From: Apricaphanius iberus
Lineage: Eukaryota > Chordata > Actinopteri > Cyprinodontiformes > Aphaniidae
Direction of reading: 5' to 3'
Assembly: GCA_028564705.1 (NCBI GenBank)
Contig: JAPXFQ010001529.1
Location: forward strand, 5,001-69,000
Length of the DNA: 64,000 bases
The position numbers were made by a program, and so were the translations under genes. Under the pieces are notes generated by a model that saw only the letters and a program-made list of their open reading frames with translations, was not told the origin of the DNA and searched no databases. Below are positions 13,201 through 27,000 of this stretch, one piece after another (position 1 is the stretch's first letter; each line of letters begins with the position of its first letter).

Positions 13201-15617
13201 TGAAGGGGCCCATATCTACTAAATGGGCCCATATCTACTAAATGGGCCCATATCTACTAAAGGGACCCATATCTGCTGAAGGGGCCCATATCTACAAAAG
13301 GGGCCCATATCTACTAAAGGGGCCCATATCTACTGAAGGGGCTAAAATCTACTGAAGGGGCCCATATCTACTAAAGGGGCCCACATCTACTGAAGGGGCC
13401 CATATCTACTAAAGGGGCCCACATCTACTGAAGGAGCCCACATCTACTGAAGGAGCCCACATCTACTAAAGGGGCCCATATCTACTAAAGGGGCCCACAT
13501 CTGCTGAAGGGGCCCATATCTACTAAATGGGCCCATATCTACTAAAGGGGCCCATATCTGCTGAAGGGGCCCATATCTACAAAAGGGGCCCATATCTACT
13601 AAATAGGCCCATATCTACTAAAGGGGCTAAAATCTACTGAAGGGGCCCATATCTACAAAAGGGGCCCATATCTACTAAATAGGCCCATATCTACTAAAGG
13701 GGCTAAAATCTACTGAAGGGGCCCATATCTACTAAAGGGGCCCACATCTACTGAAGGAGCCCACATCTACTAAAGGGGCCCACATCTACTAAAGGGGCTC
13801 ATATCTACTAAAGGGGCCCACATTTGCTGAAGGGGCCCATATCTACTAAATGGGCCCATATCTACTAAAGGGGCCCATATCTGCTAAAGGGGCCCATATC
13901 TACAAAAGGGGCCCATATCTACTAAAGGGGCCCATATCTACTGAAGGGGCTAAAATCTACTGAAGGGGCCCATATCTACTAAAGGGGCCCACATCTACTG
14001 AAGGAGCCCACATCTACTAAAGGGGCCCATATCTACTAAAGGGGCCCACATCTACTAAAGGGGCCCATATCTACTAAAGGGGCCCAAATCTACTGAAGGA
14101 GCCCACATCTACTAAAGGGGCTCATATCTACTAAAGGGGCCCACATTTGCTGAAGGGGCCCATATCTACTAAAGGGGCCCATATCTGCTGAAGGGGCCCA
14201 TATCTACAAAAGGGGCCCATATCTACTAAAGGGGCCCATATCTACTGAAGGGGCTAAAATCTACTGAAGGGGCCCATATCTACTGAAGGGGCCCACATCT
14301 ACTGAAGGAGCCCATATCTACTGAAGGGGCCCATATCTACTGAAGGGGCCCAAATCTACTGAAGGAGCCCACATCTACTAAAGGGGCTCATATCTACTAA
14401 AGGGGCCCACATTTGCTGAAGGGGCCCATATCTACTAAAGGGGCCCATATCTGCTGAAGGGGCCCATATCTACAAAAGGGGCCCATATCTACTAAAGGGG
14501 CCCATATCTACTGAAGGGGCTAAAATCTACTGAAGGGGCCCATATCTACTGAAGGGGCCCACATCTACTGAAGGAGCCCACTTGTACTGAAGGGGGCCAC
14601 ATCTACTGAAGGGGCTAAAATCTACTGAAGGGGCTCATATCTATTAAAGGGGCCCACATCTACTGAAGGGACCCACATCCACTAAAGGGGCCCACATCCA
14701 CTAAAGGGGCCCACATCTATTAAAGGGGCCCACATCTACTGAAGGGGCCCACATCTATTAAAGGGTCCCACATCTACTGAAGGGGCCCACATCCACTAAA
14801 GGGGCCCACATCCACTAAAGGGGCCCACATCTATTAAAGGGGCCCACATCTACTGAAGCGGCCCACATCTATTAAAGGGTCCCACATCCACTGAAGGGGC
14901 CCACATCCACTAAAGGGGCCCACATCTATTAAAGGGGCCCACATCTACTGAAGCGGCCCACATCTATTAAAGGGCCCCACATCCACTAAAGGGGCCCACA
15001 TCTATTAAAGGGTCCCACATCCACTGAAGGGGCCCACATCCACTAAAGGGGCCCACATCTATTAAAGGGGCCCACATCTACTGAAGCGGCCCACATCTAT
15101 TAAAGGGGCCCACATCCACTAAAGGGGCCCACATCCACTAAAGGGGCCCACATCTACTGAAGCGGCCCACATCTATTAAAGGGGCCCACATCCACTAAAG
15201 GGGCCCACATCTATTAAAGGGGCCCACATCTACTAAAGGGGCCCACATCCACTAAAGGGGCCCACAGCTACTAAAGGGGCCCACATCTACTGAAGCGGCC
15301 CACATCTATTAAAGGGGCCCACATCCACTAAAGGGGCCCACATCCACTAAAGGGGCCCACATCTACTGAAGGGGCCCACATCCACTAAAGGGGCCCACAT
15401 CCACTAAAGGGGCCCACATCTATTAAAGGGGCCCACATCTACTGAAGCGGCCCACATCTATTAAAGGGGCCCACATCCACTAAAGGGGCCCACATCCACT
15501 AAAGGGGCCCACATCTATTAAAGGGGCCCACATCTACTGAAGCGGCCCACATCTATTAAAGGGGCCCATATCTACTAAAGGGGCCCACATCCACTAAAGG
15601 GGCCCACAGCTACTAAA
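10206..15617. repeat. 5.4-kb satellite array of 19-bp units
   Basis: The basic unit is GGGGCCCACATCTACTAAA with variants (ATATCT, ATCCACT, TATTAAA, ACTGAA, GGGGCTAAAATCT), about 285 copies. GGGCCC, the ApaI site, occurs in most units. Sub-blocks of variants recur in the same order: the motif GAAGCGGCCCACATCTACTG followed by the same run of variants occurs at 11392 and 13088, and a marker CACTTGTACTGAAGG occurs at 10661 and 14579. Stops occur in all frames, so no long ORF forms. It lies between clrn2 and tapt1. Confidence 0.97.
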
Positions 15618-17690
15618 GAAAACTAAATCAGAACAGATCCCTCTTTTTAATGTTACTGTTTTTGGTGGTGCTGTTTTTTGTGGGTGGTGCTATGAGCCAC
15701 ATGTCTAACTCACTTAGCGATGTAACAGAATGATTAGTAATATCCTGGGAAATACCGTATTTTTTTTAAGAAATATTTCCTCATCCTCTTCGCTGATTGG
15801 CTGCTCCTTCCTGGCTCCTGTCCAGTTCCTGTATGCGCAGGTCAACCCTTGGATTCTGTCAGTCAGCCTCCGCAGCGCCCCTCCACCAAAGGGAACTCAC
15901 CTGCTAAGCTTCAGCCGCTCTATTGTCTGTAAGGCTGCTCTGTCTGCAACAGACTCCAGCCATGACATCTCTTGGACAGTAACCGTTTCCTAGTTGCCTC
16001 CTCGCTGCTCTGGAACATAAACCCTAACAACATGACAAAAGATTTAGAGTCCCAAATTAACTCCAGAATATTAACCACTTACTGTCCTCCTCAGTTCAGT
16101 TCTCCCTTTTGTCAAAGATCCACGTACCGATGAGTTCATTCCCACTTCAGAACCTCAAATAAATCTTTTAAAAGAAACGTATTTGTTGTCTGTGGTTGCT
16201 GCGTGATTCAGAGTCTCAATGTTTGATCATGACATTAGATGAAAGATGTGGCTGATAACAGCAGCGACCCTAAAGGTCAGCTGGGAGCATGAACTAAACA
16301 TGCCGGCCTCGCCTAATGATCCAGCATTCATTTCTTCAGCTCATCAGTTAAAGCAATGGTCCAGAAACGCTGGAATGAGCCCAGCTTTGTGAACAAGTTC
16401 TCTCACTGCAGATTCCTTTGGTTTCTGTCACTTTAAAGGTTCCATATTATTATTATTATTAGACAACTTATCACACAAACAACCTGAGTGAATATGAGAT
16501 GCAGAGTTCAAAAGATGATCTCGTTTATCCAAACCAACTTCATCCTCGCCACAGTTCTCAAGCACCCAGCACCAACATCTACTAGTAGACCCAGGACATG
16601 AAAACTAAGCACCAAACTTAGTTCTCGCTGACCACAGCACTGTGGTCATTTAATCAGAAACAATTCATCAACAGACTAAACTGTGTCTTAAACTCAACTC
16701 AGCAATACGTTACAGATGCAAAGTAGCCAGATTGGACTATGACGTTACTAAGAAACCTCTGACTTTCCTTCTCAGATTTATCTTACAAATTCATATATAG
16801 AATACTCAGCTTCTTACTTTTCTTTCTTCTTGCAAGGAAAGTTGTTCTATTTTAAAATCTCCATCAGCTTGGTGGTGTTCTAAAGCCTCAGAACCAAGAA
16901 TAACTTGTCACTCCAGCATTAGGAATAAAAGTATATGCAAATGCAAGACATATTTGGGTTTTTTCATCTGTTTATTTAATGAATGCATAAAGAATAAGGC
17001 TGTGATTTTTACAGTACATTTTTTTATAATATAAAGCAAACCCAGGGTAGTTCCCATGGTAGATGAGCTCTTCTGCAGTGACCTGAACCCTACTCCTTTT
17101 TTTTTATTCAAATATGCTTTATTGATCCCAGATGGAAATCAGGTGTTTTAAAAAATAAACCCACTGTATTGAATTTATAAAAAGAAAGTTTGATTTAACA
17201 CAATATGGTAGCATAGATGAAGTGTTCTGATTATTATTATTCAGACTGCAAATCGACTTAAAATTATATTAATATGAATTATAGAGAACAAACTCTAAAA
17301 AATGTTTTTTTCTTCACTTTTTGTAGGAAAATATATTTCATATATTGTGAAATAATATGCATTTTATCCTTTTTGTTGTCAAAGAAAAAATATTGACACT
17401 GTATACTGTAAACTACACATTTTAATGATTCTTGTTACCGTAAAAAAATGTCTGCCTATATCAACAAAGATGATCCTTAAATGAAAATAATAAATGTATT
17501 TAAAAAGTGTGAATTAGAGGTTTTTGCTAAGTATTCAAAAGAAATGCATCTTTTGCACTTTTTTATTCCCTTTTAGCCTTGTACCTCCTCACTGCATTGG
17601 TGAAATCTATCATGATTTACTGGATAATTATACAATTATTTTAGAAGTTGAACATTTTATTTTCTTCAAACAGGCTAGCTGTTTATTACA
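15618..17690. other. clrn2-tapt1 intergenic DNA, no gene recognised
   Basis: Unique-looking sequence with a short ATT microsatellite near 16447-16460 and a possible Rex1/L2-type LINE tail near 17105-17160 (TTTATTGATCCCAGATGG). Nothing else is recognised. The tapt1 promoter must lie at its right end. Confidence 0.55.
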
Positions 17691-17819
17691 ACCATCATGT
17701 CCTGGTGGCTGAGGAAGAACTTTGGCGACATCTGCTGGTCACTCAGTGAAGGTACAGTGCGTGGTGACGTCTCGGCGCGTTGCGCAGTCTCCCTGGCAGC
17801 AGCTGAGGCCGTTTTGTCG

Positions 17820-17832
17820 AAGATGGCGGATC
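17820..17832 (+). promoter_or_regulatory. YY1-like motif overlapping the tapt1 start codon
   Basis: The bases GAAGATGGCGGAT contain AAGATGGCGG, the core of the YY1 site often found just downstream of vertebrate transcription starts, where its ATG can double as the translation start. A second similar motif, AAAAATGGCGCCG, lies at 17960-17972 within the same exon. Function is inferred from the motif only. Confidence 0.45.
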
Positions 17833-18000
17833 CGCTGTTGACAGGTCTTGGAGAGGAGAAGGGAAAGGAGCAGGAGGACAGGGAGAGAGACTCCAAGGCG
17901 GGGAAAGCGGAGCAGGAGAAGGAGAAGGACGGAGCTACGGACACGCTGAGGTTTCACCAGAAAAATGGCGCCGCTACAGGCCAAAAAGGCAACCTGTCAG
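17823..18000 (+). CDS. tapt1: tapt1 exon 1
   Basis: Encodes MADPLLTGLGEE and a highly charged stretch rich in Lys, Glu and Asp, ending in phase 1 at AACCTGTCAG before the donor GTGAGAAT. The upstream flank has many CpGs, as expected for a housekeeping-type promoter. Confidence 0.9.
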
Positions 18001-21000
18001 GTGAGAATCAGCCTGGTTCCTACAGCTTCACTAAACCAACAGGGTGCTGTAGCTATTGTGTCTATAGCTACTAACATTTGGACACATATCTGCACACATA
18101 GAGCTGTAGCGCTGCTGTAGCTCGCAGCTGAAATGAATTTCAGTGATGTGAAGCTGTGCAGCAGTGTGCAGCCAGATGCAGCAGCTGGGTTTCCACCCCA
18201 TAACAACAGACAGAAACACCCCATGCATGCAGGGATCGTGTCGTTTCTCTGACAGACAGCATAGCTGATTTAAAATGTGCAGCACAGCCAAATTGCGTCG
18301 TCATTAACTGCACGTAAACACACTGCGCAGGCGCATCAGCAAGCGCGTAATGAACAGAATGTTTCCTGCTGCTTTCAGCAAAGCTTTGTTTTATTCACTG
18401 CAAATAATCTCCGGAATTAACAGGTGATTAGCAGTGATCCTACCTTTGAGCGTCCCGGTCCCTGAATGAGCTAAACACGGAGAATCCCAGCAGGCACCGG
18501 GGCCGGTAACGCTGCATGTCCGCATACAGTACAGCCTGTAATCTGGGCCAATCAGCGAGCCTCAGAAAATGGATGCATGCTCACTGATGTGCTGCAACTA
18601 ATGGGAATATCATAAAAATGTTCTTTTATTTCTGTAACTGGGTTTGAAAAGGGAAGTATTATGTTAAGTTCACAATGTCAGAATCGTATTTTTCAAACAT
18701 TTATTCTTGTTAATGTTAACAGTAAATTTTTAATAATATTCAATAATTATATTACTTTAAACTAATAAAAAAGGAATTTTGGTACAAATCAGTCTGACTT
18801 GGACAATGATTTAACAGTCAGTGGCACCAAGTGTCATAGAGCCCGCTGTGCTCAGACATATTAATGGAAAGTTGAGTGGAAGGAAAATGTGAGGTAGAAA
18901 AACACACAGCAGCAAGAGGAATAACTGAAGCTGTGAGAAGATTTTGAAGCGGAATGAGGAGGAGATGGACCTTCAGCAGCTACAGATATATCCAGCACCA
19001 TATTCCTTGTCTTCTCCTAATCTACTCCTGAACTACATCAGATGGATGTAAAGTTTATATTTAATTGGGAAACTGAGGTTTATGAAACACATCATCTCAA
19101 ACTATTAATCTATTAATTTATTCAGAGCTGAAAGGTCAACTATGACCGTGTCCTGCTGCTGTTGCTGCAGTAGTTCCTTCGGTAAGAAGCTAAAATCTCT
19201 CCTAAGTAGGTCTGAAGAAGGATTACATTTTTTTCTGATGTCCGATGTCCTTTTCCCTCCTTTAATGAACTTTTGTCTGTGTGTGATTACTTCCAGACCT
19301 ATCTCTAGTCAGGTTCATAACCACTGAGCTAACCAGAGGCTACTTTCTGGAACACAATGAGGCCAAATACACGGAGCGCAGAGAGAGGGTGTACACCTGC
19401 CTCCGCATCCCCAAGGAGCTGGAGAAGGTGAGCATGCCTGGCCCAGAGAAACCAGGCGCTCTCCCACAGATCAACTCATTTTGGTTCTTTTGATTCCCTC
19501 TGCAGCTCATGACGTTCGGCTTCTTCCTCTGTCTGGATACGTTTCTCTACGTGTTCACCCTGCTGCCCCTCCGGGTGATGCTGGCCCTTCTACGACTCCT
19601 GACCGTGCCATGCTGCGGCCTCGGGTAACTTTAGCTATGAGCAGCACATTAAAACAGAACCATGCCATACTCTGCAGACAATTCAGCAGGAACTGAACTA
19701 AACCAAATATAGGTTGTTTGAGAAAGCAAACCAAAAACAGAATATTCAGTAATGGAAGCCATTATTGTCTGTCTGCAGGTGTTTCATTTACAGATAGTGT
19801 TGAATACAGAGCCTTGAAATGTTCCAAGCATCCAGCAGAATGATTCATGGGGGTTTGATGCTATCAGTAAGGCGTAGTTCACGCTTTTCCACCTCTGGCT
19901 GGTTCCCTACATCAAGAAAGACAGTGGGCCTCATTTACGACCAAATCAGGGTGTAAATGTTGCGTACACAAAAATGTACACTTTTCGGCATTTATCAATC
20001 TGGACATGAGCGTACAATGCGCACAAAGTATACACCAAGTCAGGAGGTGGTGTCAATTTTACACCCATTTCAACCTTCATCGCAACACGCAAAAAACATT
20101 CATAAAATCCAAGATTTAGACAACATTAAACATTCCCGTGCTGGAAAAATTATGCCTACATCTCTCACATTACAAATATGCAATTTGATGAAGTTATGTT
20201 CGGGTTATGTCATGATCTTTCATATTAAATAAACAAGGGACGCCTCGCACACCACAGGGCTCCAAATTGTAGTCGATTTAAAAAGTTAGTCCCTTAATTG
20301 CTGCAGTTAGTGTGAGAGTCGTCTTTTTTCTTCCTTTCAATATTATCCATGTTTTCGGCTGCCCAATATTTTTGGAACGGATGTGCACGCTGATCCCCTT
20401 TTTTTATGATAGTCTGTCATTAAATAAGGTGCAAAATGTCAAACTCTAAAGTCTCCCACAAATTGTCGATTTCTCAGCAGCAGCATACAGAAAAATTGAA
20501 GAAAATTTTTTTTCTCTCTCCCGTAATGTGGCTTACATAAAAATAAAAACCTAAATAGACCTAAAGTGGCAGTGAGACAGTTACCATGTAAACATTCTGT
20601 AACAGATATGAATATAAATGAATAAAAAGTAACTAGAAATGTTCTATACAACATGATGTGCAATGTATGGTTACAGATATTTTTATAAGATGTGGGGACA
20701 GCCGCAGCATCGTGTCATTCCGGTCCCACTGCAGGTTCTATCCATACTGGGTGTTCTGGCCACCAGCTGTGTAATATAACAATGAATAACTGCATGTCAT
20801 GCTTTAGGTGATAAAGGTTGTTGGAGCATCTAATAACCCTCCGTTCCAAGCGCACACAAGACGCACCAGGAGCTGGGTCTGCCTGTGACCTATTTCCTGC
20901 TAGTGAAGTTCCTCTTTTTAACAATCTTGGTTGTCTGCCGTTCAGCCATGTTGCAAAAACAAGGCGTGGAAGAGGCGGTTGGTGAATATTTATAGGCGTG

Positions 21001-24000
21001 ACTTTCATAAATACGCTCGTTTCATCCGTGACATTTATCAATAAGCGCAGGTCTTTGTGCACAAATCTGGGCGGATCCGACACGTTCATAAATCCCACGT
21101 TGGGTCTTGTGTATTTGGAATATACACCCAAAATATACACAGTTTTCCTCGCTAGTTTGATAAATGAGGCCAAGTATGTCGATTAGAGCTATTTATTGGT
21201 TTTTCTTTTTTGTGTATGAAGATTACATTTTTGGATCATTGCAACATCTATATCAGCCATGCACCTCTTGGATTTCCATAGTTTAAAGTGATGTCAGCCG
21301 GCCAGAACCCTCCATGTTGTTTTACAGTCTGTTTTTATTTGGATTTTGAATTCAGGTTAAAGGAGACATATTATTATAGACAGACTATTTTTCCACAATT
21401 TAAAATAGGTGTAAGAGTTCCAGAAAACATGTTTCTGAAGTTGTTTCCTGGAAATAACTTGTAGGAAACAATAGTTACCAACCTGTATTTCTCTCTGTTT
21501 CAGCCCCTTGCAGATTGTGCTGTTTTCTGCTGATCATTACATATTAATGAGCTGCTGTTAACTTGGCCACGCCCACCACTCACATAATGACTGTTACCAC
21601 TATGTGTGAAGGTTACGGACATGGCTGCTGCAGTAGTTCAACCATACACATAAAAAAGGGAATTAATGAGTTCAACCAAACATGTTTGAACCAGAATCTG
21701 CTCCTGTAGGAGGGGAGTCTCCTGCACAGCAAATATAAAAGTGCAGATTTAACACTATCATAGTTGAAATCAGCACTCATGCAGAGTTTATATGGTGACC
21801 ACTGTGGTCAACTCAGATAAATAACTCAAGACATGATACCAAAGTTTACACCATAAAGGTTACAATGACTCTGTCTGTGTTAATAATAATAATACAGATG
21901 GGAGCACTGCTCTTCAGTGACCTGGATCTGTGGACAGGTTCTACTGTAAACTACTGAATTTCCCCTCATGGAATCAATAAAGTATTTTTGATTCAATTGA
22001 AAATGAACTCAAAATATTTTTATTCTGATAATTCCACTCCCCAATGTTTCTGTGTGAGAACCTGATACTCAGAGAATTCAGCAAAAATCCTTCTGAATGG
22101 TTATTGAAGAAATGACTTCAAGTTAAAAGAATACATTTAACTGCTTACCTGGCACTCTGATATCTTCCTGAGACGCCGACTCTAAAGCCTTCCAGCTCCA
22201 TCAGCTGACTCCAGCTCTTTGAGCTGCGTGCGGCGGCAGGTCTTCAGCCTTCCCCGCCCTTACCGCCAGCATCTTACCATCAAAAATATATCCAACCTAT
22301 GCATCTCTTCTGTGGCAGATCTCACGTCTTCTGACCGGTTCTCAGCAGCTCAGTTTGGCGGTGCGTTTCCCTTCTACTCTGCGGTTGCTTCTTCTCCCGT
22401 CTTCCCCGTTCTTACCGCCAGCATCTTACCATAAAACATAAAGTCAACCCATGCTGCTGTTCTGTCCTCTTCCACTGGGACCCGATAAAATGTTTTGAGC
22501 TCTTTTGAGCAGCCAAAAACGGAGCATTTTGCGTGGAGCTGCAACATGGTGTTTGCTAATCTGAACAAGAAACTGTTGTTTACTCCTGTACCTGGTGGGT
22601 GGAGGCAGCAATCACCTGGTGGGTGGAGGCAGCTCTGAGGAGGTGTGAATATTTCAATATTCTGGCTTTTGACGTAGAAAGCCGGACAGATTTTGAACAG
22701 CTCAATCAGAGACTGAATGCAGGATCAATTAAGAAAATCATATCTCACTCAAAACAGCATGGATGTTTTTTTTTCCAAAATTTATATGCATGTATATGCA
22801 TCAGAGACACACAATAACAACCCAAATCCCAGGAAAAGTGATTTTTTCATAATATGTCTCCTTTAACTCCAAGATGGGACGAGTGAAATAAACTCAAGAT
22901 GAGAAGAATATTTCTGTCATTTATCATTGGTTTTTAAGAATAGAAAGGGAGATAAAAATCTATTACTATCAATTATAACTGGGATGAAAAAAAAAAAAAT
23001 TTAATCCATATTTTCCAAGCCCTAAACTCCTTAAACTTTTCCCAATAAGTTGTAATATTTCCAGTGAAATAATCGATTTTTTAAATGAAATATTTAAATC
23101 AAAAGTAACCTTCTGGTATCTTTGAATAGTACCAGCGCATGTTAGATACTGACAAAACAGTGATTTGTTTTATATTGTAATATATTGATATCACTGTTAT
23201 GAAAAATATTACTGTAATACAATTCTTGTCCATATGGCCCAGTTCTACTTCCCACAGCATGATACTGCCACCCCCATGGTTCCTCCTGGAGAAGGAGTGC
23301 TTAGGATGACTAATGGAGGTCGAACATAAAATCAGATTTAAACACAGTGAAGCTTTGGAAATAACATGCATGGCCACATGTGGAACCGTTCAGTGCTCCA
23401 GATACTTTCCCAAGGCGCTGTCCTTACAGACCTTTAGAATTATTCTGGGGGATTCCTCTACATTAGGTAAATGATAATCATAGTGCATGATTCTTTTCTG
23501 CAGTTTATCTGCTTAAAAACATCTAGTAATATATAATTAATGAATGTACTTTGAAACAAAGTAAAAATATCTCTGACCTAAAGAAATATTAAATAAACTT
23601 GATGCTTTTAAGCAAGAATCCTACCCAAAGTAATATTTCCATCTGTAAGTGGTACATGACTGATTTCCCCACCAGAGGGCAGTAGAGCTGTTTCTGACTT
23701 GGTTCAGTTTGACCCAGCTTCATCCCTTAACTTCCTGCTTGCTGTCCGTGTGTTCAGCGGCTCCCGCCTGCTGCAGCCGGCTCAGGTGTGTGACGTCCTG
23801 AAGGGCTTCATCATGGTGCTGTGCTACTGCATGATGAGCTACGTGGATTACTCCATGATGTACCACCTGATCCGGGGACAGTCCGTCATCAAGCTCTACA
23901 TCATTTACAACATGTTGGAGGTAAGGTCTCCTGCTTCCATGAACGGGTTCTACAGTGGCTCTCTGATTGGCTGTCTGTGCTGTCCTTCAGGTAGCGGATC

Positions 24001-27000
24001 GGCTTTTCTCGTCGTTTGGCCAGGACATCCTGGACGCCCTGTATTGGACCGCCACCGAGCCCAAGGAGAAGAAGAGGGCGCACATAGGAGTGATTCCTCA
24101 CTTCCTCATGGCAGTGCTCTACGTCTGTATCCTCACTGAGAGTCTAACAGCTACAGACCAAACAGAAAACGCTGATTCATGCCAGACTCCAGGCTAGTTA
24201 TGGCTCCTGCCTCTCACCGTCAGACACAGGAGAACAATCCATCTGTTTCTGTCTAAGCTGGATGTTGATGTCGTCATCATCAGTTATTCTGACTCTAGAT
24301 CAGAGGTCCTGTTACATATTGTTGTTGTTTGTCATTTGGGTCGATGGGCTCTAAAATATCCCATCAGAATCTATTTTTACCTGTCAGCTTTTAAAATAAT
24401 AACATATTCTTGTTGTTTTAAAGGTTTTGTGACCATAGTGGCTTTTATTAACAGTGGACAGATATGGGGGGGGGGGGGGCAGCAGTGGGAGGGTCATTGA
24501 CAAATGTCCTCGGCTCAGAGCCGAACCAGGACAGCCACTTTCTGAACATGGGGCTGAACCACTACACCGTGTGACGCCCCAAATAATGACATATTTAACA
24601 CTATTTTTGTATTCTTTTTAAATAATATTCAAGCTGAACAATCAATGAAATTAAAGGATTGCACTTTAAACAGGCGTGGTTCTCCTGCTGTAAGCCTGAA
24701 GTCACAGTCTAACGTCTTCCTCCTGCTCCTCAGGACCTGAAATGATCACCTGCTTGTATTTTATTACTGCACAGGTTATTGTCTTCAGGTTCTGGGTTTG
24801 ATGAGTTCTCATGGAGGTTCAGAGGTTCTGGAGGCTGAATCCACGCTCTGCTCTAACACCGGAGACTGGAGTTAAGCTCTGAAATCAGGGTGTCCAGGAA
24901 ATCTCCCAGCATGCACTCTTGAACACGCTGTCAGCTCCTGGTTGGTGAGATGTCCAGGTCTGAGAGAATACTTTCATGTCAATCTGTTTTTTAAAATTCA
25001 TTATTCAGCTAGCATGAAGATGAAAACATTTGGACCAAACAGTCAGAGAAGTGAATACTGACAGCCTTGAGGTTTTTCCATCACTGTCAAATATTGGGTT
25101 AATGTGACTTCTGCTCTAGACAGACCTTTATTACATTTGATTTAGACAGGTGAAGAGTTCCTACTGTCTGGGGAACCGTCTGTGTCATAGATAATACAAA
25201 AAGGTGAAATCAGAGGTTGCACTAGACATTTTATTGCCCGTCATTTTGATTGGCAGGGTCCAAAAAACCCCCATATGCAATGGGAGTGGGGGGGGTCTCC
25301 ATTAATGATCTAATGAGTTAATTCAGTATTATCTGTTAAGTCGTATTCACTCAAAAGTCAAATTAAACTCTTTCTTTCTTTCTTTCTCATAATCTAATGG
25401 TCGGATTGTTGCAGAAGTTATTGACATGAGGTTTTGGACTTTTTTTCCTGGACAGATTACTCCCATGGGTAATCATAGCTGTTCATCTGCAGACAGAATC
25501 CACGCTTCACTCCACTGGAGACTGAAATTACAGAAACTTTTAGTCTGAAGTGAATTAACATGAGGAAAACATTTCTCCCATCGTGGCGTCCATAAATTGA
25601 AAACTCTCAGAACCAGCCATTTCCTGACCCAATAGCTACTAGAGGAGCACATCTGTTTTTGGCGCACATCGGGCTCTATGGCACGCTGGGATGGATGGAA
25701 GGTGCACCGTGCCTCTCACCTGATAACCGCTGGATAAATGCACCAGCCCCCCCGCGACCCTCCATGGAGAAGTGGGATAAATAATGGATAGAATTTATTT
25801 TCCTAGCCAAATCTCTGCATCACTGCACTCAAGCTGTAAAAATGACGCAGAACCTTCAGATTTTTCCATCACCGTTCTAAAACCAGTCAAATATGGAGAA
25901 TATTCCGTTAACGCGACCCCAGGGTGAAATGTGCTTTATTCTCTGTCTAGTTGTGACAGATGAACGGTCAATCAGTGCTGATATGAAATGTGTTGGCTGC
26001 TGCTTCTGGACCTTTGGGACGGGTTAGCGTTGTGTTGGACCCACATCTGTTTTCCTCAGCTTCTTGTGTCAGTCCTTCATGCCCTTCTCATCATGGTTCA
26101 GGCTACCACGCTGAATGTTGCCTTCAACTCCCATAACAAGTCTCTGCTCACCATAATGATGTCAAACAACGTGAGTGTCATTTCTGCACATATTCCCTCT
26201 TTAAAGACTGGCTGCAGCAGAATGACTGAAGCTCTGATTTCTCTTCCCAGTTTGTGGAAATCAAAGGAAGTGTGTTCAAGAAGTTTGAAAAGAACAACCT
26301 CTTCCAGATGTCCAACAGCGGTAAGTCAGAAGTGCCTGCAGCCTCTGCACTACAATCACACATCGGGGATATTTTTATCCTCTCTAACCTGATTTAATCC
26401 AAGGTAAATTTGTGGGATGGAGCTCAGCGGCAGTAGGCAGAAAGTAGGTTAATCCAGGATTGATTTGTTTGTTTCCCACAGACATAAAGGAGAGGTTCAC
26501 CAACTACATCCTCCTGCTCATTGTCTGTCTGAGGAACATGGAGCAGTTCTCCTGGAATCCTGGTAACTAGTAGGAGCTCAGAAGGCCCGCAGCATGACAT
26601 GTTTCCAGTCAGCAGGCTGGTTCTATGCTGCTGTAGCCGTTCCACTAACCTGCTCACTGCGCTCATGTCTACACATCTCTGCTCGCTGTGTTTTGTTTTA
26701 GACCACTTCTGGGTCCTCTTCCCAGACGTTGTCATGGTGATAACCTCTGAGGTCGCAGTGGATGTTGTCAAGCACGCCTTCATCACCAAATTCAACGACA
26801 TCAGCGCTGACGTGAGTCCCTTCATGCCTCCCTGACAGTTGTTGTATCTTATTTTTTTGGGGCTAATATCTTTAGTAAGAAGTCAGAGGTAAAAGTCTGT
26901 TTTTACCAGTATTTTAATTGGGCCTTGGATAATGGGGAGTATGTGTGACCTTTGAGGATCTCTGAGACAAAGAGTTTTATTGCAGGCTGTAAAAACAGGA

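Noticed and set aside
10206..15617. CRISPR-like appearance of short regularly spaced repeats
   Set aside because: Units are directly adjacent with no unique spacers, the genome is a vertebrate, and the array is a satellite.
17697..17822. In-frame upstream extension of tapt1 starting at 17697
   Set aside because: The extra 42 residues do not resemble the family N terminus, and the ATG at 17823 sits in a typical initiator motif.
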